64,000 bases of DNA from NCBI GenBank assembly GCA_951217055.1, contig OX578278.1, positions 39,405,115-39,469,114 of the forward strand, given 5' to 3'. Shown one piece after another: positions 21,617 to 32,849 of this stretch. Source of the stretch: Gerris lacustris. Taxonomy: Eukaryota > Arthropoda > Insecta > Hemiptera > Gerridae. How positions within the stretch are numbered: the stretch's first letter is position 1; each line of letters begins with the position of its first letter. A program made the translations under genes and the position numbers. The notes under the pieces were generated by a model, which saw nothing but the letters and a program-made list of their open reading frames with translations, made no database searches and had not been told where the DNA came from.

Positions 21617-24517
21617 TTATTGTTTAGCCCATCTAAGGGCATAGGCCTCTCCCAATTTTTCCCATGCAGTCCTATTTTTTGCACTCCTGTGCCACAACAT
21701 ACCGCAAAACCTGGTAATATCGTCTCTCCATCTCTGTACTGGCCTTCCTCTTTTTCTTATGCCATGTCTGGGGTACCATTCAGTTAGGCGCTGAGCCCAT
21801 CTCTGTTCTTCCATCCTGGCAACATGTCCTGCCCATAGCCACTTCGTTTTTAAAATTGCTGCTCTCAGGTCTCTTAAGCCTGTTTCCAACCTCAAATCCT
21901 TTGTACGCCTTTTATCTTTAAGTTTCACTTTCATTAGGCTTCGCTCCATTGATTTTTGTACAACCTCAAGGTAGTTCAAGACCTTTTCCGAGAGCGCCCA
22001 AGTTTGGCAGCCATATGTCAAGCAGGGAATGATGCAACTATTGAATACCTTTCCTTTTAATTGTGGTGGCATGCTGCTTTTAAAAATATATTTAAGGGAC
22101 CAGAATTTCTGCCAAGCTAAGTTGGACCTTCTTTTTACTTCTTTGAGGGTACTATCTTTGTCGAAGGAGATAAGTTGTCCTAGGTAAATTGCATTATTAC
22201 CCCACTTAAGTTGCTTCCCATCTATTTTTATTTCCCTTTCCTCTCCATTCGTTAGTAAGCAAGTTTTCTCTGGGTTGATTTGTAGACCCACCGGTAGGCT
22301 AGCCTCTTTTAATTCTTGAAGCATAGAAGAGAGTTCTTCACCTGTCTCCGCGAATATAATTACATCGTCCGCAAACTTCAGGTTGCTTAATCTAGCTCCG
22401 TTGATGTTCAATCCTTTATCGACCCAGTTGAGTTTCCTGAAAATTCTCTCAATAGAAGCAGAAAATAAATCCGGTGACATCGGGTCTCCCTGTCGTACGC
22501 CTCTACAAATATTAAAGAAATTGCCACACTTTTCTAGCTTTACCCTGGCTCTACTTTTCCCATACCAGTTCTGCAAGATATTTATTATTTTTTTGTCACA
22601 TCCTTGTTGTTGGAGAGCTTTAAAAAGAAAGTCATGATTCAGTGAGTCAAATGCTTTTGAGTAATCAATAAATGCCATATAGACGGTTTGTTGATACTCA
22701 ATAGCTTTCTCGACTAACTGCCTAAGAACCTGTAGATTATCAATGGTACTAAATCCTTTCCTGAACCCAGCCTGATCCCATGAAAGATATTCATTAAGGT
22801 TGGTCTTCATTCTGTTCTGTAAAATTTTTGCAAACACCTTACCTACTGTTGACATTAAACTGATTGGCCTATAATTCTGGATGTCTTCTTTATCACCTTT
22901 CTTATGCAAAAGAATTATGTCCGACTCGCACCATTCCTCCGGCACCTTTTCTTCTTCCACTACTCTATTAAATAGGACGGTAATTTTTTCCAACAGCAGT
23001 GTCCCTCCTTCTTGAAGCATTTCTGTTGTTATGCCATCGGCCCCAGGACTTTTTTCTTTTTTTAAGCTTTTTACTGCATCCATGACTTCAGCCTTTAATA
23101 TCGGTAGGAATGTTTCATCCCCTGAAGGTGGGCTACTTCTTAATTGAGACTTTTCGGCTCCGTTACTTTCCTCTTTATATAGTGTGGCATAGAACTCCGT
23201 GGCTATCTGAAGTATGTCTTCCCTAGATCTTTTGGGCGACCCGTTGTGGCTTTTTAGGGAAGTCATCCAATCTTTACCTATATTTGTCATCTTCCTTGCT
23301 TTTTTGACTGAAACGTGGTATTTAATGCAATCCTCCACTATCTTATTGTTGTAAGCTTCGAAGTCTTTTCTAATTGCTTCTCTAGTAACTTTGCAAATTT
23401 CGCTCAGTTCCTTCCTTTCATAAGAGGTTTTCCTGCGTTTACGTCTCAGGTCTTCCCTAGTTTTGATGAGCTTATAGGTATCTTCTGATATTTTTCTGCA
23501 TTTTTCCTTCTTTTCTATGTGACTTTCCTCTGCACTTGTTAACATTATACTCTTCAATGCTGCATTAAAGCTCTGTGCGTCTTCAAAATAACTTTCTTGA
23601 AACTTGCTAATTCTATTTTCAATTTTATTCTTATAAATTGAGGAGTCTAAGTGGCTATAATATTTATTTGTCTTCGCAGGCTTGTAAAATCTGGGAATAC
23701 ATAACGAAGCTTTTACGACTTTGTGGTCCGACAGAAAAGGAAACTTTCTTACAACTTCCACATCAAGGAACAAATCCTTTCTCTCGCCTAGTATGAAATC
23801 TATCTCATTTTTATATTTAGCATCAGGAGACAGCCATGTCCATTTGTTGCCTTTTCTCTTCTTAAAAAACGAGTTCATTATTTTCATGTTATTTTCTTTG
23901 CAGAAGCACAAAAGTCTCGTTCCTCTGTCGTTCCTGGTCCCGTACCCGTAGGGCCCTAGCTCTTTTTCTTCCAAACTTTCTTTTGTTCCCACTTGACTGT
24001 TCAGATCACCTAATATTATAACATAATTCTTTTTATTATTTTTTGCCTCTTGTAAGCATTGGCTCAGATCCTTGTAGAAGGCTTCCACTACTTGCTCAGC
24101 ATGTTGAGCCGTGGGTGCATATACTTGGATGAGAGACAAATATTTATTATCTCCTAAACTGATCCGGAGTGTAGCTATTCTATCCGATGCCGGTTTAAAC
24201 TCTATTACATTGCGCGCTGTTTCTTCATTTACTAGAAAGCCTACACCTCGTTGATCGCTACCCTCTCCGTAGTGCATCAATGTTAATCCTGACTTGAGTT
24301 TCGTTATCCTCTCTCCTTTCCTCCTGACTTCCGCTAAGCCTAATACTTCAATTTTCGAAGCTCGGAAAGCTTCTTCTAATTCGTGCAGTCTCCATGCCGC
24401 CGATAAAGTCCTAACGTTGAGAGTTGCGATATTAAATTGTCTTTTTTTCTTCTTTGGTAGCTTCCCTGTAATTTTATTTATTGGGAGGTTTTGGTCATAA
24501 TCCCCCTCGCTGACCAT
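21617..24517 (-). CDS. LINE ORF2: endonuclease and reverse transcriptase, 966 aa
   Basis: Encodes the protein that nicks target DNA and copies the LINE RNA at the nick. An APE-type endonuclease occupies about residues 26-285, with NIATLNVRTL, VYAPT, GDLNSQVG (about residue 171) and the closing SDHKVV (about 263). The reverse transcriptase spans about 470-760, with SPGADGITTEML, NYRPISLMSTVGKVFAKIL (about 550), AGFRKGFSTIDN, MAFIDYSKAFD (about 616), GVRQGDPMSPDLF and the catalytic FADD (about 716). The C-terminal part has LTYGCQTW, WAGHVARM (about 900) and RGRPVQRWRDD. No RNase H domain is seen. The frame is intact and starts 40 bp after the ORF1 stop, so translation by reinitiation is plausible. 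All catalytic blocks look conserved. Confidence 0.95.
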   Translation of the reverse strand: MVSEGDYDQNLPINKITGKLPKKKKRQFNIATLNVRTLSAAWRLHELEEAFRASKIEVLGLAEVRRKGERITKLKSGLTLMHYGEGSDQRGVGFLVNEETARNVIEFKPASDRIATLRISLGDNKYLSLIQVYAPTAQHAEQVVEAFYKDLSQCLQEAKNNKKNYVIILGDLNSQVGTKESLEEKELGPYGYGTRNDRGTRLLCFCKENNMKIMNSFFKKRKGNKWTWLSPDAKYKNEIDFILGERKDLFLDVEVVRKFPFLSDHKVVKASLCIPRFYKPAKTNKYYSHLDSSIYKNKIENRISKFQESYFEDAQSFNAALKSIMLTSAEESHIEKKEKCRKISEDTYKLIKTREDLRRKRRKTSYERKELSEICKVTREAIRKDFEAYNNKIVEDCIKYHVSVKKARKMTNIGKDWMTSLKSHNGSPKRSREDILQIATEFYATLYKEESNGAEKSQLRSSPPSGDETFLPILKAEVMDAVKSLKKEKSPGADGITTEMLQEGGTLLLEKITVLFNRVVEEEKVPEEWCESDIILLHKKGDKEDIQNYRPISLMSTVGKVFAKILQNRMKTNLNEYLSWDQAGFRKGFSTIDNLQVLRQLVEKAIEYQQTVYMAFIDYSKAFDSLNHDFLFKALQQQGCDKKIINILQNWYGKSRARVKLEKCGNFFNICRGVRQGDPMSPDLFSASIERIFRKLNWVDKGLNINGARLSNLKFADDVIIFAETGEELSSMLQELKEASLPVGLQINPEKTCLLTNGEEREIKIDGKQLKWGNNAIYLGQLISFDKDSTLKEVKRRSNLAWQKFWSLKYIFKSSMPPQLKGKVFNSCIIPCLTYGCQTWALSEKVLNYLEVVQKSMERSLMKVKLKDKRRTKDLRLETGLRDLRAAILKTKWLWAGHVARMEEQRWAQRLTEWYPRHGIRKRGRPVQRWRDDITRFCGMLWHRSAKNRTAWEKLGEAYALRWAKQ

Positions 24518-24557
24518 GCTTTCTGGGAGATGTGAGTCCTTTAACTTTTTTGATCTT

Positions 24558-25277
24558 TTATAATTTCCACGATCCTGATCTAGGACGAAAAAATGTCTCT
24601 AAGGATCCCCTCGCGTTTGAGTGTTCCCGAGGAACCCTACTTTTTTTTATTACTTTTTTCTGAGAGCTGTTATTGTTATTGGGAGATATACTTAAATTTC
24701 TTTTTGGTCTCTCTGTATTGCTGTCCCTTTTTCTTTGCTCAAAGTCTTTTACGATAAGTTTGTCATATCTTAAAATGGCAAATTTTCCAGTCTCTCTTGC
24801 TTCGATCAGATCCCGCTGTAATTCTCTTCTCTTTTCTCTTACCTTTCTTGAAAAATCCTCGGTAATATAAACCTCTGTATTTTTTAGTTTCCGCTTATTT
24901 CTTAGGGTCTCCATTTTTCTTAGTTGCGTTGTAAAGATAACTAAGACAGGTCTTGGTTTATCAGTATTTGGTTTCCCCAATCTTCTAACCATATCTATCT
25001 CGTTTAACGGCACCTCTATTTTTAAAGCTTGTTTGAATAAATCGCATACTGCATGTACAAGTTTTGCTACATCACACTCTTCTAGTCCATGTATGATAAT
25101 ATTTTTCCTTCTTGTTTCTCTCTCCAAGTCGTGCAATCGTAAGTTGTGCTCCATAACTAACTCTTTAGTTTCCCTAATATTTTGATTGAAGTTATTAACA
25201 AGCTCTTCAGTTTGTTTTTTTAATTCTAACTTCATTTCTTCTTTGAATTTTATCATTATCTCTTTTATTTCTTCCAT
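24558..25277 (-). CDS. LINE ORF1: nucleic-acid-binding protein, 239 aa
   Basis: The N-terminal ~60 residues are rich in Glu, Lys and Leu with heptad-like spacing, fitting a coiled coil that would trimerise the protein. Then comes RKNIIIHGLEE (about residue 58), the start of an RRM-like domain as in L1 ORF1 (transposase_22 family), with VRRLG and RPVLVIFTT following, and a basic C-terminal domain with VYITEDFS and RDLIEARETGKFAILRYDK. The tail (about 190-239) is basic and Ser/Asn-rich. The family binds LINE RNA and acts as a chaperone in the ribonucleoprotein. It lies directly upstream of ORF2 in the same element. The start is the first Met of the open frame, about 710 bp inside the 5' end of the insertion. 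Confidence 0.85.
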   Translation of the reverse strand: MEEIKEIMIKFKEEMKLELKKQTEELVNNFNQNIRETKELVMEHNLRLHDLERETRRKNIIIHGLEECDVAKLVHAVCDLFKQALKIEVPLNEIDMVRRLGKPNTDKPRPVLVIFTTQLRKMETLRNKRKLKNTEVYITEDFSRKVREKRRELQRDLIEARETGKFAILRYDKLIVKDFEQRKRDSNTERPKRNLSISPNNNNSSQKKVIKKSRVPREHSNARGSLETFFRPRSGSWKL

Positions 25278-25389
25278 ATCTTTAAGTGATATAAGTGTTA
25301 CTATTAGTTGTTTGTTTTATATATTATTCTTAGTGAACTTCGTAGATTTTATTTAATATACTTTATTTGTTAGGTGTTTATAAATATGT

Positions 25390-25535
25390 TTGTTTGCTGC
25401 CTGAGGATCGAACCCGGAATTTTCTCTGCTTGAACAGCGATAAAAAATATGTTTAGCGGTTGTAAATTGAATCCTCGAAGTCCGAGATTCCAAACCTTGA
25501 CCTAACCAACTGCGCTAGGGAAGCACCTTCTAGAC
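25390..25535 (-). promoter_or_regulatory. tRNA-like A and B boxes in the LINE 5' region
   Basis: On the minus strand TAGCGCAGTTGGTTAG (about 25524-25509), a good A box, is followed about 95 nt later by GGGTTCGATCCTC (about 25413-25401), a good B box. The order and sequence fit an internal RNA polymerase III promoter. A cloverleaf does not close: the acceptor arms do not match. This is therefore a tRNA-derived segment, not a tRNA gene. It lies upstream of ORF1 in the same orientation. Confidence 0.45.
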
Positions 25536-25990
25536 AGCTGCCTCTGGTATATGTAGAGCTATTTGTGGGAAGAGTCAAGGTCAATCAGTAATCTAATCTT
25601 ATCAACAATTTAGGCAGGTTAAACCACGTTATTAAGTATATTTAAAATTTTATTAAGAAAATGCTGAGAAATATCAAGAGTACTCACCCACCAAATTTCT
25701 TTTATAGCGTGATAGACAAGATGGATATGCTATATAACACAGCACTAAACTGATAGTAAAACGAGTCTGATGTAAGGCTTATATTATCACTTTCTATAAA
25801 ACTAAAAATATCTATGGATTAATATAATCCCTCACTAAAGAAACACTCTCACGAGTAGAATAAATCACTACTTAATTAGTTTTCAAAAAAAAGAAACTTT
25901 AAAAATGTTTTGTAAAGTAAATAAACTATCAAAAATCCAAGAGACGATGTGCCCACTGTTCCTACTAGGTTATCACTCCTTTCCTAAGGA

Positions 25991-26210
25991 CCATGTATCT
26001 TGAGCAACCTTACATATCTATCTTATGTACATTGCATGTATATATGTATAATATATACATACATACAACTAAGTACATATACATAACACAAGCTATACAC
26101 CTAATCATTGATATATTATTTCTGCTGGGGATAAACTACCTCGTCAATTTTTATAAAAAGAAATTATTACAAATTCAAGTGTTTAAAAACAAATCATCCT
26201 TATCATGTTT
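25991..26210. repeat. 220-bp direct repeat, right copy
   Basis: Identical by eye to 21229-21448. It marks the 5' boundary of the LINE insertion. Beyond 26210 the sequence continues with the pre-insertion flank. Confidence 0.9.
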
Positions 26211-26214
26211 GTTT

Positions 26215-29190
26215 AATGAATAATAAATAAAATTAATCTTTTCTACTACAATAAAATAAAGATGTTAAAAAACTAAAGTAAATTTGAATTAGAATAAGAA
26301 AGATTACTAACTGAAAGAGGCTGTTTGATATTTCTTGGGGCGTCTAATTAGACTGCATGCATTATTCATTTCTTTGTTTAACAACACAGGTCTATTTATT
26401 TTACTCTTTATCTCTTTATATTATATAGATAAAAGTTTAAAAAAAAAGAAATTAAATATAAAAAATTAATATACCTTTAAAATATTAATCAAATTAATTG
26501 CTTTTTGAGAAATAGGGAGTTAGAGGAAAATATTTAATAATGATTGTGAACGGTTTAGCTGAAGGATTGTTAATTGTGTTGCGGATCTAATATTGTGAAG
26601 AGAGTGGGGCCCTAGTTAAATGTTGACGCCCTGAGGTACTTCACTCTAATTACTTCCTTCTGGATTGACCTTTTGACCAAACTAAACTAATTTCCTCTCC
26701 GGATTAATTTATTTGTTTTAATGAGGCGAGGTTTTGGAAAAGGATCATTAAGTTAGTTTTGTTAAATCAAGTCGATGATTTAAATCTGAGTGATTATTTG
26801 TTTTTTTGCTTTTTTATAGTGGGGTGTAGTTGAGACGGTAAGAGACAGAGAGCGCGACGTGGCGTGGTGTTGCTCTCAGATGTGTTAACGTAGTTTAGAC
26901 ATTGCAGTGCTTGATACTTAGTTAAACCAAGCATCTCTAGAGAGGAAACACTCGAGCACAAAGTAACGAGGCCCTCTTCAACCCGACGGCCCAACCTCCA
27001 TTAATACAAAATGAAGTAGTAGAGCCTTGTTCGGATTGTCTCTTAGACGAGAACCTCCCCCGCAACCTCTCCCACTGGTTGTTTCCGTTCTATTAAGGCG
27101 CCCGAGGTTTCTAGAGGATCCGACGGACTCCCCTTGCATCGTATAATTGGACGTGAAGTCCCCCCCCCCCCCCCCCGCCTCTGTTTGGAGGCGGGATGGA
27201 AGCGCCCCCTCCGGCAGACTGGGTCCAATTATGACGCGGTTTGCTTTGCCGCTCCTCCCGTCTTCACATACCTCCTCCTAGACTTGAAGTCCTTTTGTCC
27301 GTGCTAAGAGCCGCCGATCAGACAGGTACTTCAAAGTCTCCTCCCAAGTTTTTTCTCACTCTCTCTGCAAGGTTTTCTCACGAGGTTCAAGTGGGAGCAG
27401 GCGACCGATTTTCTCTTAATGATCTTCTCTTTAAGCCCTTAGCTTCGGCCTTTATCGGTCAACTCTGCACTACACCATACACACCCCACTATCCCACCAA
27501 AACAATATTCATCACGTGACGCCTTCAATTATTTCTCTCCCTAACCGTATTTAGCACTTTCCTCCAAACACTCTCAGATCTGATTCGATTCCATGAAATA
27601 CCATGATTTGCATTTGCGCAAATATACACTTTAAATTGATGCTTAAAGCAGCTTATTTTTCCTTCTTATAAAGGATATGTTTTCGGTATGCCATCTGCAA
27701 TTATATTTTTAATGGCTAACTCTCTTGATATATAACACATATAATCTCATCATTCCAATTCTTCAATATTCTCCTGCGTAAGGCTTTATTTTTCCATTTT
27801 AGGAGTCACGCCACTTCCCACGCCATCAGTGTCTATATTTCGAAACAATGACCGGCTGAATCATAAGTTTTATGAAAATTTTGATAGCACTACTACGCTT
27901 TTAAATAAAATTTAATTAAATTTGTTGATATAGCCCACTTAAATGAGAATAAAACTTTATAAGTGGTTTTTTAACTTGTCTGGCCCCATTTTTCCCCTTA
28001 AACTAATTCTTAAAATGTATCCTTAATTCGTGTTCAGTTCTCAGCAACAGATAATGTAAATGAGAAATGATGTCCACATTTATTTTTTCTTTTTTAACAA
28101 ATTCATAGATGTATTAGATGTATTTATCTTATTTAGAAGATAAAACTTATTAGAAGATAAAACCATCTACTAAGATGGTAATTAATATTGCCTTGTAACT
28201 ATATTAGAAATTAGATTTCTTAGCACATATCAGGAAAATAGAAAATAGAGGGTGTTGAGAACATAATATTTCAAGTTGTTTTTCCACGAGTATGGATTGT
28301 TTCTAAGTGAAAAGCTTGACATAAGGACCTTCTTATGTTATCTTTTCATGCTTTGATTTCTCTTGTGTTCTCGAAAAATCCTCATTTTTTTTCCTTCAGC
28401 TAGAAAAATCGAAATATTCTCGTCGTTTCGTCGGTACAACCAAAAAAGGGATGAAAACTTTTTTCTCCCTCTCTCTCTTCTTTTTCTATGTTCTTCTTTG
28501 TTTTCTTCAAAGTATTTTCTCTTTGGAAAATAGAGGAGTTTTTAGAAGGATTTTTCTGTTTCTTTCTCTTGCCAAACAAATAAATCCAAGTTTGTTCAGT
28601 GGTTTTTATGGTTCGTTAGATGGGCGGTGTCTAGGAACGAGTCGACGAACCTTCGCTATCCTGAGGATCCTTTCGAGTCCCAGTTCAAACAACACCCGTC
28701 CCACAAACTCCTTAAGAATTATCCTTGTTCTATTTAACTATCTAAAGACTAAAGTTTCAATTTTACTCCCCCCCCCCCCCCCCCCCCTCTCCTTCTTAAA
28801 GACTATCTCTCTTCAGAAAAGTCTTTAAAAACGTTAAATTGTTTTCCCTTTTTACAAACTCTGTTTGATTCTTCGTTCTTTTTCTTATTAACAATTGACA
28901 AAAAAAAGTTTTTAATTAGGGTAATAATTGACAGGGCTGCTTCATTAACTACAATAGCTAAATCAACTTCATTAAGAAAAAGAAAAAGTTAAGAGACAAC
29001 TTAAGAATAATCTAAGATCTACAACTTCTTATTTACCGAATTGATTAATCAAACGGACCTATATTTTATATTTGTAATAGTTAATAATATTCACACATTA
29101 CAGTTTATTATAGTTTATTTACATTACAGTTTACTAACAATATATATATCACAATTATGACAAGCCTAAGTCTTCCGGGAATTGCTATTA
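26215..29190. other. No gene recognised; contains a GC-richer block and C tracts
   Basis: 26215-26780 is AT-rich. 26850-27520 is richer in G and C and holds ORFs on both strands of 60-92 codons without recognised motifs, plus a C17 tract at 27160-27176. 27530-28450 is AT-rich. 28451-28828 has a 125-codon ORF that begins like a signal peptide but runs through a C20 tract (28768-28787). I cannot support a gene, though the block at 26.9-27.5 kb is the best candidate for an unrecognised exon or non-coding RNA. Confidence 0.4.
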
Positions 29191-29195
29191 TAACA

Positions 29196-29457
29196 TACGT
29201 CAGTAAAATTAGTCATTAAAATCGCAAAGCGCTACATCACGCTTCTGATTTTTTGATATGTTGTTAAGTCCAGTTAGTGTTTTCCAAAGTTTGCAGTTTC
29301 GAAAAACCTGTGCTCGCTGCGAAAAATTGGCATAATGTACGTCAGGAACATTTTGAGGTGTACGTTTGCCATATGCATGAAGGGGTTTTCAACAAAATAG
29401 AGACAACACTTAACTTCGGTAGAAACAGTTATTGTATATTTTAAAATTAAATTTAAA

Positions 29458-29520
<63 letters not shown>

Positions 29521-31661
29521 ATTAAAATACTACAGTTAAATATTTATAATAGACTTACTTATAATTACAACTTAATACACTTACATATTTTTGCAAACAT
29601 CATAATATATATTGTTAAAAAGAAAAGAAATATTTTATTCAAAATTAATAGCACAAATTATATCATGTAGCAGGAAACCATTAATTTTAAATGTTATCAA
29701 AACAAACATTATTTAAACATTTATTTAACATTTTAATAAAAATAAAAATATCAAAAAGTATAAATATGCATATTTTAGTAAGTTTGGTAGAATCATTTGT
29801 TGTATATTTAAAAAATTATATATTACATAAAAATACTACAGTTAAATATTTATAATAGAGTTAATATAATCCTGAAGATTCCAGGAAGTTAACAGTTGAG
29901 ACACATACAAATCACCACAGCTGGTACTTGGTTGAGAAATCATATCGTCACTAGTCACTAAAGTAAAATTATACAAAGTAAAACTACACAAAACTACTAG
30001 ACTTTCATACCATTTATGAAAGAAATAATACAAGAGACGATCTTAACAGTGTGGAAGACAGCAAGAGACTGATGGAGAAAGTCCAAGCTCCTGGAGTAAA
30101 GTTCAAGACAGATGGCTTCCCATTTTAGAGTCTCAAATCCCAATTTAGAGCAGTGAAGAAATTGAAAACCCCTTGCCGTTATTGCTTTTTTCAGGTACCG
30201 TAATGTAATGTAAATACGAAAGGATTTAGCTTTAATCACGTACTCCCGGCAAAAACCAAACATGTTCCTTGCTTTTTTTACTTTATTAACTTGTCTGCCA
30301 CTGTATTTTCTAAGTCTTAATTGCTATTTTAAAGGTTTAGGCCCGCTGTAATAAATTTTTACCGATCTTTAACACTATAGCGGTGTCGGTGTTCGTTCCA
30401 ATAAGGGAAATGAACAGATTAGGGATCAGGGTATTCCATCAAGCCAACGGATTACCTCAAGTATACATAGTTAGAAAAAGAGTGGAGCTTATATTTTAAT
30501 ATTCCTTATATTAATATTGTCTTTTTCCAAAGAAAGTAAAGGATTTAACTGACCCTTCTTAATCCGTGCATATTATTAACATAATGTTAAAATAAAAAAA
30601 TAAAAACTATAAGGGTTTCTTTTTTTGGTTTTACCAACAAAACCCTAAAACCGTCCCAAACAACTCCGCGACAAACTTTCTCATATATGCGAGTTCACAA
30701 TTACTTAGCCCAGTGTTTTCCGTTGATTAGTTTTCGTGTTCTCGTTGGTACATTTAATTATTATTGAACATTTTATCAAAATTTATCATATAAATAACTT
30801 CTCCTCGGCGGAGAATCATACCAGGCCTCTCTCCGTCCGCGTTTAAAGCTATTTTCTCAGGAAGTAGATTATTCCCGGGAAATCGGCTTATATCGTTAGA
30901 TTCGTATTTATGGACAACATGTTAGATTTTTTTTAATATAAATCGTCGGAACCTTTTTCAAGAAATTTTTTTTTTTCATAGTTTTTGGGGGTAACGCCCC
31001 CAAATTTGGAGCTAAAGTTAATTTCTCGATTTCACCTCGAGTTATTTATTTTTCTCAACATGTATACCAAATTTCGTCAAAATCCTGAAAATCCTTTCAT
31101 ATTCCCTACTTCCAAACTTCTTAGAAAACCAATTTTTCAGGTTGTAAAAAAGCAAATCAGCAAACTTAAAATTCAATGGTAATTACCACGATCAATGCTT
31201 ATTTCTCTGAATTTCCGTCTTTTAATACTCGATTCAAAGCTTCTTGCTTATACAACCCCTCTACTTGCTTTTGAGCGACCGAAATTTTTCTCAGTGTAGA
31301 AGTGTTTAGGCCCATTTCTAAAAAAAAAATCAAACTTTCCGCCAAAGCCGAAATATTGGGTCTGAAAACTTCGTTGTGTGCTTTAATGGAAGCCAATAAC
31401 CATTTTAAGAAAAACCTGCTCATTTTTGAAGTATTATTTCTCAAGTGAACAGAGCTGTGGTTGAGTTTAAGTTATTTCAAATTTACTGTAATTTTAAAAG
31501 TGTAATAACGTTTCAGTTTTTCAATATTATGTCGCGATTACAGGTTTTTCGAAGCTGCAAACTAGGATCACACTACCCTAACTGGTCCTAACAACATATA
31601 AAAAAATCGGGATTACGCTTTGCGATATTAGCTTATTTTTATTTACGTTTTAACTGGCCTA
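29196..31661. mobile_element. Long-TIR element, decayed copy (2.47 kb)
   Basis: The left end (29196 to about 29340) and the right end (about 31420-31661) are inverted copies of the termini of the element at 41866-44354. Shared left-end words are CGCAAAGCG, ATATGTTGTTAAGTCCAGTTAG and CGAAAAACCTGTGCT. At the right end are CAGGTTTTTCGAAGCTGC and GATCACACTACCCTAACTGG. The terminal words TACGTCAGTAAAATTAG and, read inward from the right, TAGGCCAGTTAAAAC match the other copy's TAGTCCAGTCAAA. Its size is within 30 bp of the other copy. The interior has a TA array (29460-29517) and no CXC ORF that I can find. Confidence 0.75.
29460..29517. repeat. (TA)n microsatellite
   Basis: About 58 bp of TA dinucleotides inside the left part of the decayed long-TIR element. 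Confidence 0.95.
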
Positions 31662-31664
31662 CAC

Positions 31665-32385
31665 ACTCAGTAAGGAATCATTTTAAATATTAAAGGCCAT
31701 AAAAATATAGTTTACCAACAAAAGAAACAATGCAATTATCCTTCATTTTTAATTGAGAAGTGAAATAGAGGATATAATTCATTTGGAGATGAAAATAACT
31801 TCTACTGAGGTGATACTGAGTGCAAAGAAGACTATTGAAAGAAAAGTGGAAAAAATAAGTAGAAAACGACGCTGAAAGTCAACCAGCATCGCCTCCAAAC
31901 TGTGGTATATTAATCAACATAACAAAGAGCATTCAATCATAACAATCAACAGTATAAGTTTAATTAATAATTTTAGGAGTTACCATGGAATCTGTCCCAA
32001 ATACTTACATAATGTAATTAAAGGTCAGAGATAAATCAGTCACATGTAGACCTGGAGCACATAATAATTAAATGCCAATAATTACAAGGCAATATAAATT
32101 TACTTTTCGACAACATTCCAAAAAGCATACCGAGACCCTACTTTACAAATCTCTCTTAAGGAACAAAATGTAAGAGTTCATCAAGAATTACATTCTTTTT
32201 TGAAGAAAGGAAAAATTTAAATTTAAAATAACCGTCCCTCATTTATTTGGTTCATTTGTTTCTCACATTAAAGTAATTTGGGGTGAAAATTATTTTAATG
32301 TGTAATTATTCCTTTGTCATACTGTTGATTAGACTTTTCTAGAACCTAATACTGGCTAATAAAACCAAAAAGACCCTGTAGTACA
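31665..32385. other. No gene recognised
   Basis: AT-rich spacer with no ORF or repeat that I can name. Confidence 0.4.
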
Positions 32386-32389
32386 TAAT

Positions 32390-32845
32390 CGTGATTAGGC
32401 TAGTGGTTTTCTATGAAAGCGAAAGCTGGGTAATGACAGCTAAAGATGAACATATTTTATATATACCTAGGAGCAGAGATTATCTGCAGAATTTATGGGC
32501 CGGTGCAGTCCCAGAGAGAATGGTAAATCAACAGGAAACTATACCAGCTTAATAAGAACCCGAGCATCGTCTCAATAGTAAAATGTTCAATGCTAAGATG
32601 GGGTTGACACCTGGAAAGAATGGTAAAAATAGCAAAAATTATCTCCAGACAAAGGCCTCAAGGATGACGGCCTAGAAAAAGAAGGATCGACGATGTAGGT
32701 AGATGATGACCTGAGAAGCCGAGGGGTGAGGAATTGGCGAGGAAAATCCTAGATGAAGAGGAATTGTGAAGTAGGCCTAAGACTCTACAAGGTTAGTTGT
32801 GCCCCGGAGTAAGGTAAGCAAAAAGAGGACTTAACTTAAGAAGTA
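32390..32845 (+). pseudogene. LINE C-terminal remnant
   Basis: The plus strand reads ESESWVMTAKDE (about 32418), matching the YGSExWxMTxKDE block after the polymerase domain of APE-type LINEs. In shifting frames it continues with CSMLRWG at about 32595 (RWxGHxxRM block), KRRIDDV at about 32680, GVRNWRGKS at about 32725 and LARKILDEEE at about 32735 in another frame. Stops and frameshifts are frequent, so it is non-functional. No polymerase core is present. It is not obviously the same family as the LINE at 10.7-13.7 kb. Confidence 0.65.
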
Positions 32846-32849
32846 GGTA

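Larger units (their letters stand above)
21449..25990 (-). mobile_element. Complete-looking LINE, minus strand, about 4.5 kb
   Basis: Everything between the two 220-bp repeats reads as one insertion. In element orientation it has a 5' region (25990-25278), ORF1 (25277-24558), a 40-bp gap, ORF2 (24517-21617), a short 3' region with AATAAA at 21504-21499, and a poly(A) tail of over 40 nt. Both ORFs are uninterrupted and the flanking repeats are identical, so the copy looks recent. An L1-like ORF1 plus an APE/RT ORF2 and a poly(A) tail fit an L1-, Proto2- or RTE-like layout; the clade is not settled. Confidence 0.9.

Noticed and set aside
25390..25535. tRNA gene on the minus strand
   Set aside because: A and B boxes are present, but the acceptor and D stems do not pair and the spacing is too long for an ordinary tRNA; kept only as tRNA-like promoter boxes.
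27043..27519. Gene in the GC-richer block
   Set aside because: ORFs on both strands are short, contain a homopolymer tract and have no recognised motif.
28451..28828. 125-codon ORF with an N-terminus like a signal peptide
   Set aside because: T-rich DNA yields hydrophobic codons by chance; the frame runs through a C20 tract (poly-Pro) and shows no domain.
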